DNA of 64,000 bases from Macrostomum hystrix (taxonomy: Eukaryota; Platyhelminthes; Macrostomidae): the NCBI GenBank assembly GCA_950097015.1, contig CATNEN010000030.1:1349001-1413000 (forward strand), written 5' to 3'. Position 1 is the first letter of the stretch. Each line of letters begins with the position of its first letter. The translations under genes were made by a program, and so were the position numbers. Positions 23,300 to 32,433 of the stretch are shown one piece after another. The notes under the pieces are model-generated. The model saw only the letters and a program-made list of their open reading frames with translations. It was not told the DNA's origin and did not search any database.

Positions 23300-23974
23300 C
23301 AGGGGTCGGCAAACTCCGGCCCGCGGGCCAGATGCGGCCCTCGAAGCTCCCAAATCCGGCCCGTTGCCCCTTCTGACATCTACAGTGTCCTGTTTCATCT
23401 CTCTCGTGTCTAATATCTCCCGTGTCTCATCGCTCTCGTATCTAATCTCTTCCCTGTCTTATCTCTCCCGTGTCTAATCTCTCCCGTGTCTCATCGCTCT
23501 CGTATCTAATCTCTCCCGAGTCTAGTCTCTCCCGTGTCTAATCTCTTTCGTGTCTAGTCTCTTCCCTGTCTAATCTCTCCCGTGTCTAATCTCTCCCGTG
23601 TCTAGTCTCTCCCGTGTCTCATCGCTCTCGTATCTAATCTCTCCCGTGTCTAGTCTCTCCCGTGTCTAATTTCTCCCGTGTCTAATCTCTCCCGTGTCTA
23701 ATCTCTCCCGTGTCTAATCTCTCCCGTGTCTAATATCTTTCGTGTCTAGTCTCTTCCCTGTCTAATCTCTCCCGTGTCTAATCTCTCCCGTGTCTAATCT
23801 CTTCCCTGTTTTATCTCTCCCGTGTCTCATCTCTCTCGTGTCCCATCTTTCCTGTGTCTCATCTCTCCCGTGTCTCATCTCTCCCCTATCTCATATTTAT
23901 ACAGTCAATGCGGCCCGCTGTCGTCTTTTAGGCTCTCTCTTTGGCCCGCCAGCAAATAAGTTTGCCCACCCCTG
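23300..23974 (-). mobile_element. Non-autonomous hAT element, copy 2 (inverted)
   Basis: Near-identical reverse complement of copy 1: starts CAGGGGTCGGCAAACTCCGG, ends TTTGCCCACCCCTG, with the same 16-bp minisatellite at 23395-23890. It is flanked by AGCTAATT (23292-23299) and CTATAAAG (23975-23982), the reverse complements of the flanks of copy 1. Confidence 0.9.
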
Positions 23975-24316
23975 CTATAAAGGATAAGCAAAGTGATAAA
24001 AAGGCATCCAATGTGAGAATCGATCGCTTTTTCTCTTTCCCCCAGCTCTCTCCACTCAGAGACTTCTAGAAATAACAACTGGACCCGCAGCCGCAAGGCA
24101 CAGCGATGACTAATGTTTTACCTGCAAGTTGAGGCCGGCATTTTTAGGGGCAGAGGCTGCCTTGCACAAACTTGTTTACTGCAGCCAGAGCTTTGTTATT
24201 TATAGAAGTCTCTGACTGCAGGGTCTGCAGCCTACATAAGCGTGAGCTTTTCCTGGATCTGCCAATGTATTTTTATCCCCAATATCTGTTCCTGTTTTAT
24301 CATTTCAGTATAATTG
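23975..24316. repeat. Left arm remainder and 5' region of the P-like gene
   Basis: 23975-24023 completes the left inverted arm. 24057-24138 is an inverted copy of leader sequence next to the mariner-like gene. A second copy of TTATTTATAGAAGTCTCTG, in plus orientation, sits at about 24197. TTTTATCATTTCAG at 24294-24307 looks like a splice acceptor just before the Gypsy insertion point, so this may be intron plus 5' leader of the P-like gene. Confidence 0.6.
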
Positions 24317-24514
24317 TGTAAGACCGTGGGTTAAGTTGTAGAACATAACAATCGCGCCAGGAGCCCTCACTGGCTCACGCAAATATATTTAACGGCAAAG
24401 TTGGGGTGGGTGCAACCACCCTAAGCGAACGCACGCTGCAGCGCTAAACCCCCCCACCCCAAACAAGCCGCGCGTGCACATCTAAGTGCAGGCGCACCAA
24501 CAAGCCAGACTACA
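24317..24514 (-). repeat. 3' LTR of the Gypsy element
   Basis: Begins TG and ends CA on either strand. Identical to the partner LTR except G at 24491, where the partner has C at 29243. Confidence 0.95.
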
Positions 24515-24527
24515 CTACTTTCCCCCT
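24515..24527 (-). promoter_or_regulatory. Polypurine tract
   Basis: Minus strand AGGGGGAAAGTAG directly precedes the 3' LTR, the expected primer for plus-strand DNA synthesis. Confidence 0.85.
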
Positions 24528-24549
24528 AGAAGCAAAATACAGTCCCAAG

Positions 24550-27500
24550 TCAAGCAAAGCCCGCCATGTACAAATCCGGTGGCCGCCGCTCTCTAGCCGA
24601 TCGCCGCGGAACAATGACCGGCTCGGCCGGTGCCGCCGGCGGCTCCTCGTGTACCTCATCTGCCTGCAGCTCGGGCCAGAAGGCCACTGCATCGCCGCCA
24701 GGATCGGCCGCTTGCCCGGGCGGCTCTGCGGCGGTGCCGTCGTTGTCGGCGTCGGCGGCCGGCGGTCGACGGTCTGCAGCGGCTGGAAGCTCCAGTGACG
24801 CCCGCCGCTGCACGAAGCGCTTGAGGCGGTCGTGGTGCACCACCAGCCGGCGCCTGCGGCCAGCCTCGTCCTGGATGCGGTAATTGACCTCACCCAGGCG
24901 CCTCAGGACTCGGTACGGCCCCTTCCACTTGGCGCTGAGGCACCGTGTCTGGCCGCGCTTGATGACAGAGTTGCGCAGCATCACTAGCTGGCCCTCTTCG
25001 AACGGCACGAACCGAGAGTCCCGGTTGGCCAGCCGGTTGCGCTCGACCTGGGCGCTTCGCAGTCGGCTGTGCACCGTGTCGAAGGCGCTCTGCAGGTTCT
25101 CCTGAGTCCGCCGCAAGAAGCCGTGATGTTCACCGTCGGCTGCCGGCCGGTCGCCGCTTATCAGCCAACTGTCGAGAGCCAGCCTCGGTGGCCAGCCGTG
25201 GAGGACCTGGTATGGGCTGAGGCCGGTCGTCCTGTGCACGGAGGTATTGTAGGCCCAGGTCACATACGGCAGCTTGCTGTCCCAGTCCTGCTGGTTCTCG
25301 GCCACCGTCGTCGCCAGCATGTCACCGAGCGTCCGGTTGCCTCGCTCGACGATTCCGTTTCCGCTCGGATGAAACGGCGACGTGCGCGTCTTCTCGACGC
25401 CCAGCTGCTCGCAGAGCCGGCCGAACACCTCGCTCTCGAATTGACGCCCCTGGTCACTGTGCAGCACCTGAGGAGCACCGTGACGCAGAACTACCGACTT
25501 GAGCAGCGCATCTGCCACCGTCACCGCGTCGATCCCCGCCAGGGCTGCCGTCTCCATCCACTTGGAGAAGGCGTCGCACATGCTCAGGATGTACGCCTTG
25601 CCATCGGTCGTACGCGGAAGCGGCCCTTTGATGTCGATCTGCACCAGCTGCCACGGAGCCGTCGGCTGGCACGTCGACTGCAGCGGCGCTTTCTGCGGCT
25701 TGGTTGGACTCTTCTTGGCCAGGCAGACCGCGCAGCTGGCCACCCAGTTCTCGACGTCCCGTCGCAGACCAGGCCACCAGCAGCGCTCAGACAGCCTCGC
25801 TCCGGTCCTGTCGACGCCGAGGTGTCCGCTCTGGTCGCACGAGTGCGCCTGCTGCAGGAAATGTGGCCGCAGGTGACCGGGAATGACTGGCCGGCCACCC
25901 ACCAGCAGGACACCCGCCGAGCTCACCGAGGCCCCGTCCAGCAGCTCGCGAACCTGCGCCGCCCATGAATCGGACAGGCTGTCGACCCCTTCGGTCAGCG
26001 CCTGGAACGCCTTGCTCAGCAGCGGGTCTTGCCGTTGCTCCTCGTGTAGGCTGCTGTCGTCCCACCGAGGCTGCAGGCGCGTGCCGGCCACCCGGCTCAG
26101 CGCATCCGGCACGACGTTGTCCCTGCCAGGTCGGTACAGCAGCTCGAACGAAAACTGCTGCAGCGTCGAAAGCCATCGCGCCAGCCGACCTTCGGGGTCC
26201 TTCGTTGTCAGCAGACCTTGCAGTGGCCGGTGATCCGAGTAGACTCTGAAGTTCGGGACACTCAGCAGGTACGTCCTGAAGTGCTTCAAACTCCAGACCA
26301 GCGCCAGCAGCTCACGGTCGGTCGCCGAGTAGTTGCGCTCGGCCTTGTTGAGGGTGCGCGAGGCGAACGCCACAGGCAGCTCGGCGTCTCCGTGCAGCTG
26401 GCTGAGCACCGCCCCGACGGCGAACTGACTGCTGTCGCAGCTGAGCACGAACTGCTTGGTGAAATCCGGCAGCCTCAGCACCGGAGCCGTCGTCAGCTGA
26501 TCTTTCAACTCGTGGAACGCTCGCTCGCAGTCGCTGCTCCACTCAAAGTCCCTCGATTTCACGCTGACGTCATGCAGGACCCTCGCCGTCTGGCTGAAGC
26601 CTGGGATGAACCGGCGGTAGAACCCCAACATTCCGAGGAACCGCTTCACCTCCTCGGTCGTTGTTGGGCTGGGCATGCTGCGAATGGCCTCGACCTTGCC
26701 GGGATCCGGTGCGATGCCCTGCTCGCTGATCAGGTGTCCCAGGTACAGCACCCGGCGATGACCGAACGCGCTCTTGGCCTTGTGCAGCTTGAGTCCCGCG
26801 TCTCGCAACCGCTTGAAAACTTCCGCCAGCCTCTCTAAGTGGTCGTCGAACGTCCTGCTGAAGACAATGATGTCGTCGATGTAAGTCAGCACGGACTCCC
26901 AAGACAGGCCAGACATCACAAGCTCCATGAGCCGCTGGAACGTCGCCGGGGCGTTGCACATACCGAAGCCCATCTTGCAGAATTGCATCAGGCCGCGCGT
27001 CGAATAGAAGGCCGTCTTGTGCCGGTCCTCCTCCGCCACCTCCACCTGGTGGTAGCCCTGCCGGCAGTCGATGGTGGAGAACCAGGAGCATCCGACAAGC
27101 GCATCCATGGCCTGCTGCAGGTGCGGTAGCGGGTACGCGTCCCTGACGGTGCAGGCGTTGAGCTGCCGCCAGTCCGTGCACAGTCTGATGTCGCCGTCTT
27201 TCTTGCGGACTACCAGCAGGTTGCTGGCCCATGGCGATGTCGACGGCTCGATGATGCCGCTGTCCAGCATCTGGCCGATCTTTTTGTCCACCTGGCCTCG
27301 CACAGACAGTGGCAGCCTGCGCTGGACCTGCCGGTGTGGCCGCGCTCCGGGCACCAGCTCGATCTGGTGTTGCAGCAACGCCGTCGTGCCCAGGTCGTAC
27401 TCGTGCCTTGCGAACAGGTCCTCGTTGCGCTCCAGCAGCTGTCGCAGCCTCGCAGCATCCCGTTCGGGCAGCTCCGCGTTGATGTTCCAACCGACGGGGG

Positions 27501-28356
27501 TCTCATGGGCCGCCTCCTGGCGACCGTCCTCGTCTGTCATCGCGCCTTCGAACGTGCCGACCGCCTTGTTGGCGTACAGCAGCACGGGCTCCTCTGCCAG
27601 GTTGCACATTTTCACCGGGATGCGGCAGCCATCTGAGACCGCCAGCACGCGGGCCGGCAGGATGGCGGTGGACTTCACGAAGTCCTCAGACGGCTCAAAG
27701 ACTCCCTGCTCGCCGCTGGAATCCACCTTGAGCCACACGAGCTTCTCGCTGCGGGCGGGCAGCTCCGTAGTTGCCGCCACACGCGCCACCAGGACACTCG
27801 GTACCAGGCGACAGTCTGCTCGAGCCGGCTCGCTGCTGAAAGGCACAGTTGTACTATCAAACTTAACGACGCCTTCTTTAATGTCGATGGTCATCGCCTG
27901 CGACACCTCGCCGATGAAGTCCATGCCGATGATCAGGCTGGGCTGGATGCCGTCCACGACTGTGAAGCGATGGCGCACGCGGATGGTCTTGCCGATAGAA
28001 ACATCCGCTGCTGACAGGCCTAGGCAGCGCAGCCGGGATCCGTCGACAGCAGTCGGCAGCGCACCGATGTCGGTGCAGTCGATCTTGCACGGCAATCTGT
28101 CGAACAGTGACTTATCCATCAACGAAACTTGCGCGCCGGTGTCGAGCAGAGCGGGCGCTGACACGCTGCCAAAGTGCACCTTCACGAAGACTGAAGGCGC
28201 TGATCTAAGGGCCCCTTTTGAGCGGGTCGGTGCTGGCCCCAGGCTGCCGACCCTCAGAAGTTTCCCTGCGGCTGTCCAGTTGGTGTCGGGCACACCGCGG
28301 CGGAGTGACCTTTGCCTGAGCACCGGCTGCAGCGGATGCCGGTCGCCTTTGGGCAC
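24550..28356 (-). CDS. pol: Gypsy Pol polyprotein (protease, RT, RNase H, integrase)
   Basis: Open for 1268 codons, in the -1 frame relative to gag, overlapping it by 103 bases. The apparent first codon is GTG, so expression by frameshift is more likely than independent initiation. Domains by residue: aspartic protease LLDTGA (~70-75); reverse transcriptase with LCTDWRQLN (~392-400) and YIDDIIVFS (492-500); RNase H with Asp641, Glu682 and Asp708; integrase HHCC zinc finger (838-878) and catalytic Asp908, Asp968, Glu1004; then a GPY/F-type module (KGPYRVLRRLGEVNYRI). All catalytic residues are present and there are no stops. The C-terminal tail is Pro/Ala/Asp-rich without a recognisable chromodomain. 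Confidence 0.96.
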   Translation of the reverse strand: MPKGDRHPLQPVLRQRSLRRGVPDTNWTAAGKLLRVGSLGPAPTRSKGALRSAPSVFVKVHFGSVSAPALLDTGAQVSLMDKSLFDRLPCKIDCTDIGALPTAVDGSRLRCLGLSAADVSIGKTIRVRHRFTVVDGIQPSLIIGMDFIGEVSQAMTIDIKEGVVKFDSTTVPFSSEPARADCRLVPSVLVARVAATTELPARSEKLVWLKVDSSGEQGVFEPSEDFVKSTAILPARVLAVSDGCRIPVKMCNLAEEPVLLYANKAVGTFEGAMTDEDGRQEAAHETPVGWNINAELPERDAARLRQLLERNEDLFARHEYDLGTTALLQHQIELVPGARPHRQVQRRLPLSVRGQVDKKIGQMLDSGIIEPSTSPWASNLLVVRKKDGDIRLCTDWRQLNACTVRDAYPLPHLQQAMDALVGCSWFSTIDCRQGYHQVEVAEEDRHKTAFYSTRGLMQFCKMGFGMCNAPATFQRLMELVMSGLSWESVLTYIDDIIVFSRTFDDHLERLAEVFKRLRDAGLKLHKAKSAFGHRRVLYLGHLISEQGIAPDPGKVEAIRSMPSPTTTEEVKRFLGMLGFYRRFIPGFSQTARVLHDVSVKSRDFEWSSDCERAFHELKDQLTTAPVLRLPDFTKQFVLSCDSSQFAVGAVLSQLHGDAELPVAFASRTLNKAERNYSATDRELLALVWSLKHFRTYLLSVPNFRVYSDHRPLQGLLTTKDPEGRLARWLSTLQQFSFELLYRPGRDNVVPDALSRVAGTRLQPRWDDSSLHEEQRQDPLLSKAFQALTEGVDSLSDSWAAQVRELLDGASVSSAGVLLVGGRPVIPGHLRPHFLQQAHSCDQSGHLGVDRTGARLSERCWWPGLRRDVENWVASCAVCLAKKSPTKPQKAPLQSTCQPTAPWQLVQIDIKGPLPRTTDGKAYILSMCDAFSKWMETAALAGIDAVTVADALLKSVVLRHGAPQVLHSDQGRQFESEVFGRLCEQLGVEKTRTSPFHPSGNGIVERGNRTLGDMLATTVAENQQDWDSKLPYVTWAYNTSVHRTTGLSPYQVLHGWPPRLALDSWLISGDRPAADGEHHGFLRRTQENLQSAFDTVHSRLRSAQVERNRLANRDSRFVPFEEGQLVMLRNSVIKRGQTRCLSAKWKGPYRVLRRLGEVNYRIQDEAGRRRRLVVHHDRLKRFVQRRASLELPAAADRRPPAADADNDGTAAEPPGQAADPGGDAVAFWPELQADEVHEEPPAAPAEPVIVPRRSARERRPPDLYMAGFA
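28224..28266 (-). promoter_or_regulatory. -1 ribosomal frameshift signal between gag and pol
   Basis: Minus strand has slippery heptamer G-GGA-AAC (28260-28266) in the gag frame, a 6-nt spacer that contains the gag stop, then a perfect 7-bp stem GGGTCGG/CCGACCC (28247-28253 with 28224-28230). The loop has GGGCC that could pair with GGCCC further downstream (around 28209-28213) to make a pseudoknot. A -1 slip here enters the long pol frame directly. Confidence 0.82.
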
Positions 28357-29048
28357 CGCCTAGCGATGTGACCCAGCTCGCCGCAGCTGAAGCACTTAAT
28401 GGGTCCCTTCTGACGCCTGTCTCTTCCGGGTGGTCCCGCTCGCACGCTGGCTGTCAGCTGCTGCATCTGCTGCTCCAGCTGGCTCAGCCGTCTGTCTTCC
28501 ACTGACACCGCAGCTGATGAGGCTGTAGTCGCGTGGCTCACCAGCTCAAGCCGCGCAGCTCTGTCGACGATGGCGGCCAGCGAACACGAGTCCACGTCCT
28601 GGTCCTTCAACAGCGCATCTCGCACGGCAGATGGCAGGAGGCGCATCAGGCGAAACTTCACGTCCTTTTCCCGAGCCGCCACGGAGTCGTCCGGGCGGGC
28701 CCGAAGGTGGAGAAGCTTCAGGCTGTAGGCCAGCTCCCTCAGCGACTCGTTAGGCTGTCGCTTACGCTCTTCAAAGTCCTCCATTGCTCTGTAGCAGCTT
28801 AGACTGTTGCCAAAGCACTCGATCAGCTTCTCCTTCAGCTTTTCATAGCTGGCTGACACGTCTTCTGGCTGCTCCCAGACGAAGATTTGTGCTTCTCCTG
28901 TCACCAGCAGTCTCAGCTTCTTTGCCTTCTTCTTGTCGTCCCATTCGCAGTCGTCGGCGAAGTCCTCAAACGTGCTGAGCCACGTTCTCACGTTGGAGTC
29001 GCCGCTAAACTTTGAAGGCAATAGACTGGCTTGCTCTGATTTGGCCAT
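28254..29048 (-). CDS. gag: Gypsy Gag polyprotein
   Basis: 264 residues from an ATG at 29046-29048, just after the primer-binding site. The N-terminal two thirds is a capsid-like helical region (PSKFSGDSNVRTWLSTFEDF). The C-terminus has two CCHC zinc knuckles, CFSCGELGHIARRC and CSRCSGKGHSAAVC, for RNA packaging. It ends at TGA 28254-28256, six bases after a slippery heptamer. Intact. Confidence 0.95.
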   Translation of the reverse strand: MAKSEQASLLPSKFSGDSNVRTWLSTFEDFADDCEWDDKKKAKKLRLLVTGEAQIFVWEQPEDVSASYEKLKEKLIECFGNSLSCYRAMEDFEERKRQPNESLRELAYSLKLLHLRARPDDSVAAREKDVKFRLMRLLPSAVRDALLKDQDVDSCSLAAIVDRAARLELVSHATTASSAAVSVEDRRLSQLEQQMQQLTASVRAGPPGRDRRQKGPIKCFSCGELGHIARRCPKATGIRCSRCSGKGHSAAVCPTPTGQPQGNF

Positions 29049-29054
29049 AGTGAG

Positions 29055-29067
29055 ACCGCTGCCACCA
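29055..29067 (-). promoter_or_regulatory. Primer-binding site, tRNA-Leu type
   Basis: Minus strand reads TGGTGGCAGCGGT, one base after the 5' LTR. It is complementary to a tRNA 3' end ACCGCTGCCA-CCA, which matches animal tRNA-Leu(AAG) as I recall it. Confidence 0.8.
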
Positions 29068-29068
29068 G

Positions 29069-29266
29069 TGTAAGACCGTGGGTTAAGTTGTAGAACATAA
29101 CAATCGCGCCAGGAGCCCTCACTGGCTCACGCAAATATATTTAACGGCAAAGTTGGGGTGGGTGCAACCACCCTAAGCGAACGCACGCTGCAGCGCTAAA
29201 CCCCCCCACCCCAAACAAGCCGCGCGTGCACATCTAAGTGCACGCGCACCAACAAGCCAGACTACA
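29069..29266 (-). repeat. 5' LTR of the Gypsy element
   Basis: Same 198-bp unit upstream of gag. Its inner edge is one base from the primer-binding site. Confidence 0.95.
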
Positions 29267-29288
29267 ATTGCATTAAAATACAAATAAT

Positions 29289-31768
29289 ATGGTCAACAAG
29301 TGCTCTGCAGTCGGCTGCAAAAGTGGATACGCAAGCTCTGCAACGCCAGAAGTTGTGACTTTCCATTCTTTCCCACTAAAGAACCCAATCCTATTGGAAA
29401 AGTGGAAAAGAGCAATTCCCAATCAAGACCTGCAGCCTACGAAATATATGCGAATATGCTCACTGCACTTTGCGGACGAAGACTTTGTCCAAAAGTCTCA
29501 AGACTCATTTGGCGCCTGGCGCAAGAGGGACAGCAGCGAGCTGAAAAATCGATATTTGAGACCTGACGCTGTGCCCACCAGTTTTTAGAATGTACCGAAG
29601 TACTTGTCAGCTCCAAGGCAGCCAGTTCGAAGCACTTGTTCAGCAACGTCTTCTGCCCGAGTTGAATTAGACAATGTTCGGCTGTAGAATGAGATCGATG
29701 AATTTTTCGTCCAAGACTCAATTCTCAATTGCTCCGTCCGGGAGATGCAGGAGCTGCTCGACGCAGAGGAAAATCGGCCGGCTGGGTTTTTCACAAGCAT
29801 TTGCGACGGCCAGTTGTGCATCCACATGCTGGATGTCAACCCCATCTGCCGGATTTCCTGCTCCATCTGCATTGGGTCGGATTATCAGGTCTCCATCGGA
29901 ATCAATGGCTCCCTACTGTCAAAAAGCAAGGTGACCGATTTCACAGGCGAGGATGGCAAGGTCAGTACAGTGAGTGGTCTCATGAATCTGATGGCAAAAG
30001 TGAAGAACTGGAAGGAAAGTACAGATCTGTCTGAGTTGCCCGAGAAGCTGAAGGCCTCCTTGAGCTGGCCGAGGATAGCCTAGCCAGTGTTCTCGAGCTG
30101 AAAGAAGAGCGCTCTGTGGCATTTCTTAGGGAGCAGCTGCAGCTCAGCAGAACACAGAAGTCCGCGAAGCTAGAGCTAATCGTTTTAAGTTATATGATTT
30201 ACTCTATAAGTACATCAGCGTATAGTGCTCTTCAGGGGGTCGGTGGCAGAGCGGTTATCGCGTTTGCCTCTCGCACCAAGGTCCCTAAGTTCGATTCCAC
30301 GGCGAGGCCACATTTATTTGGGGCGCAGCCGCGGAGAGAAGGCTTGGGGGCTTGTCGTGCAATTTACGCCCTTGAGGGCCAACCTCCAAGGCACAGGAAA
30401 TGTACACTGCCTGACGATGAGAAAGTCAGGGCAGATGTACACACCTGTGTGAGCGTATGCCTGCGTACAGTATCTGAGTGCGTTTGCTCAGGAGTCAGCG
30501 AAATGGGCAGAATTGCCTCCTCGCTGGCTGCGGGTCTAGTGTCACCAAATGATGTGCCACTGCCCGCAGCCCTCCTGCAATTATTATTTATTATTATTAT
30601 AATAAATAATAATGCTCTTGGTGCTCTTCGTGACCAAGAGATTCTGCACCTCCCGTCTGTGAGAACGCTGCAAAATGTCACAAGACGAGTTGGAAAGGCC
30701 GGTCTGGATGAGCAGAGCTATCTTCGTTTCCGAGCTAGTAAATATAGATAAAATAACAGAACAGAAAATCAATGCATGGAGAACCATAGAATAGTAAAGT
30801 AATTGACAGCACTGAAATGTTAAACTTGTCTAAAATATTGCTTAAAAATTCAGACTTGGGAAAGCTCCGGCCACCGCGGCTTGTCCAGGGAGACCTTCCT
30901 TGCCTGTCGCAATACCTGCCGAGCCATCGCTGCCTGCGCGAGACACCTGCTCGATCACGACGGCTTTTCCTACATCCTGCTCGGTGCCCTCCAGTCTGAC
31001 AGCATCGAGCGCAGATTTGGGTGGCTTCGCCAGATGTCCGGAGCTAACTACTTCATTTCTGCCAGGCAGCTGTCCGAGAACAATCAAAAGATCGCAGCTA
31101 TTAGCTTGCTCAAATTTTCTCAGTTTTCGCTCCGCGATATCGATCGTGCGATCGCGGAGTCGACTCCCGAGCATGATTCTGGAATGAAGAGACTGGCTCA
31201 GGAGATGGCGGCAACGATGGAGTTGACTGTTCAGCCCGAAGGCTCCGACTACACCGTCATCTACTACATGAGCGGTTGCATTGCGAAGAAACTGGTGCAG
31301 AGCAGACGTGGCTGCGAGTCCTGCCGGGAGCTTCTTCTCGAGTCGGATGTTCTGACCCCGCTAGAAGTAGACGCTCCAATCCAGTCGACTGCCTCTGCCT
31401 TTATTGACGAGATTAACCGCGGCGGGTTGTCCAAGCCGACTGACGTAGTGTCCAACCTGGCGAGCCACAGCTGGAAGGTTTTTGAGGCAATTCGAAGGAG
31501 CGAAAAACTGCGAGGCCAGCTGCTCAGCGCCTCCAACCAGATGGTCTTGTTCACCAATCTCTTGGACGAGCTTATGGAGGACGACGTCTTCATGGAGAAT
31601 TTCTTTGGGCGCACGATCTGCTCTGAGGGCCACTGTATTCAAGGCGGCGTTGTCAAGTTCTTCTTCAACTGCATGATGAAAAACCTGTCGAAGGACTTGT
31701 CAACAGCGAGTTGCGCTGCAAGAAGCAGAAAAGTAGCCAAGCTTTCTGGTCTCTGCACTGACAAGTGA
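29289..31768 (+). pseudogene. P-element-like (THAP) transposase pseudogene
   Basis: Starts with a THAP zinc-binding domain, MVNKCSAVGCKSG, with Cys5, Cys10, Cys57 and His60 (ICSLHF). The same frame then crosses two TAG stops (29586-29588 and one near 29687) into NEIDEFFVQDSILNCS and DGQLCIHMLDVNPICRISCS. The frame shifts near 30060. A SINE splits the next part (SAYSAL before it, RDQEILHLPSVRTL after it). The region around 30750-30880 seems to lack the central catalytic part. From 30881 a 295-codon frame gives the C-terminal P-type region (LQSDSIERRFGWLRQMSGAN). The neighbouring inverted arms do not look like P-element ends, so its own termini are unknown. Confidence 0.85.
30234..30620 (+). 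mobile_element. SINE family S inserted in the P-like transposase
   Basis: Full copy: A box TGGCAGAGCGG, B box AGTTCGATTCC, body GCGGAGAGAAGGCTTGGGGG and CCTTGAGGGCCAACCTCC, and an ATT/AAT tail. GTGCTCTTC occurs at 30225-30233 and 30621-30629 as target duplication; excising the SINE and one copy rejoins the transposase reading frame. Confidence 0.93.
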
Positions 31769-32240
31769 AGGTGCGCGCTGATAATTGTTAATCGCATTTG
31801 TGCATTGTATTGCTCTTTATTCTATGCTACTTCAATCTACAATATAGTAGTTTTTTCATTTCCACTCACTTTTTTTTCTGTATGTCTTATGATGCGATGG
31901 TTTCTTGTACAGGTTTCACAGTGAAAAGAAGCAACACTTGTGTTAAATACTGATATTTTAATGCTACTTTGTATTGCAATGCCCAATTTCTAAATGTAAA
32001 TTAACTGTAAATTGAAGCGCAGAACTTAATTTAAGTATTATTATCATTTAATCAATCACTATTAGAAGTATCATTAATAATAAAAAAAATTAAATCTTGC
32101 GATCCAGAAAAATGCAAATCATTTCTTTACGAAAATTTGTGAATTCAAAGTAAGAAAATTCGACGGTAATAAACTTCCACTTGAAATAATAGCTAAATTC
32201 TGAAAATCCTGTGTCCCTTTTTGGCTCACAGGATTGGCCG
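31769..32240. other. AT-rich spacer between the P-like and mariner-like genes
   Basis: No coding region. Several T-rich and TTAA-rich stretches. No terminal repeat of either element could be placed here. Confidence 0.5.
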
Positions 32241-32433
32241 AAAACCGGCCTCAACTTGCAGGGGAGAAGAAAGACTTGCGGGTCCAGTTGTTATTTCTAG
32301 AAGTCTCTGTCTCCACTCCTCCAAGCGCAACTCCTCCATCACTGCTTCTCCATCACCACAGTCTCGTTGCTTTCTTGCCTATTTATCCAACACTTAGAAT
32401 TAACAGAGTTCAGTCTTCACCACTGCAATAAAA

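Larger units (their letters stand above)
24317..29266 (-). mobile_element. Ty3/Gypsy LTR retrotransposon, apparently intact and recent
   Basis: 4950-bp element: two 198-bp LTRs, tRNA primer site, gag, pol in a -1 overlapping frame, and a polypurine tract. ATTG at 24313-24316 and 29267-29270 is a 4-bp target duplication (AATTG if the terminal A is counted as target). The two LTRs differ at one position that I can find. No envelope-like frame and no chromodomain are seen. It sits ~20 bp upstream of the P-like THAP start codon, in opposite orientation. Confidence 0.96.

Noticed and set aside
27071-28363. A 430-codon plus-strand open frame.
   Set aside because: Antisense to the Gypsy pol gene, where protease and RT motifs are clear. 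The frame is a by-product of GC-rich coding.
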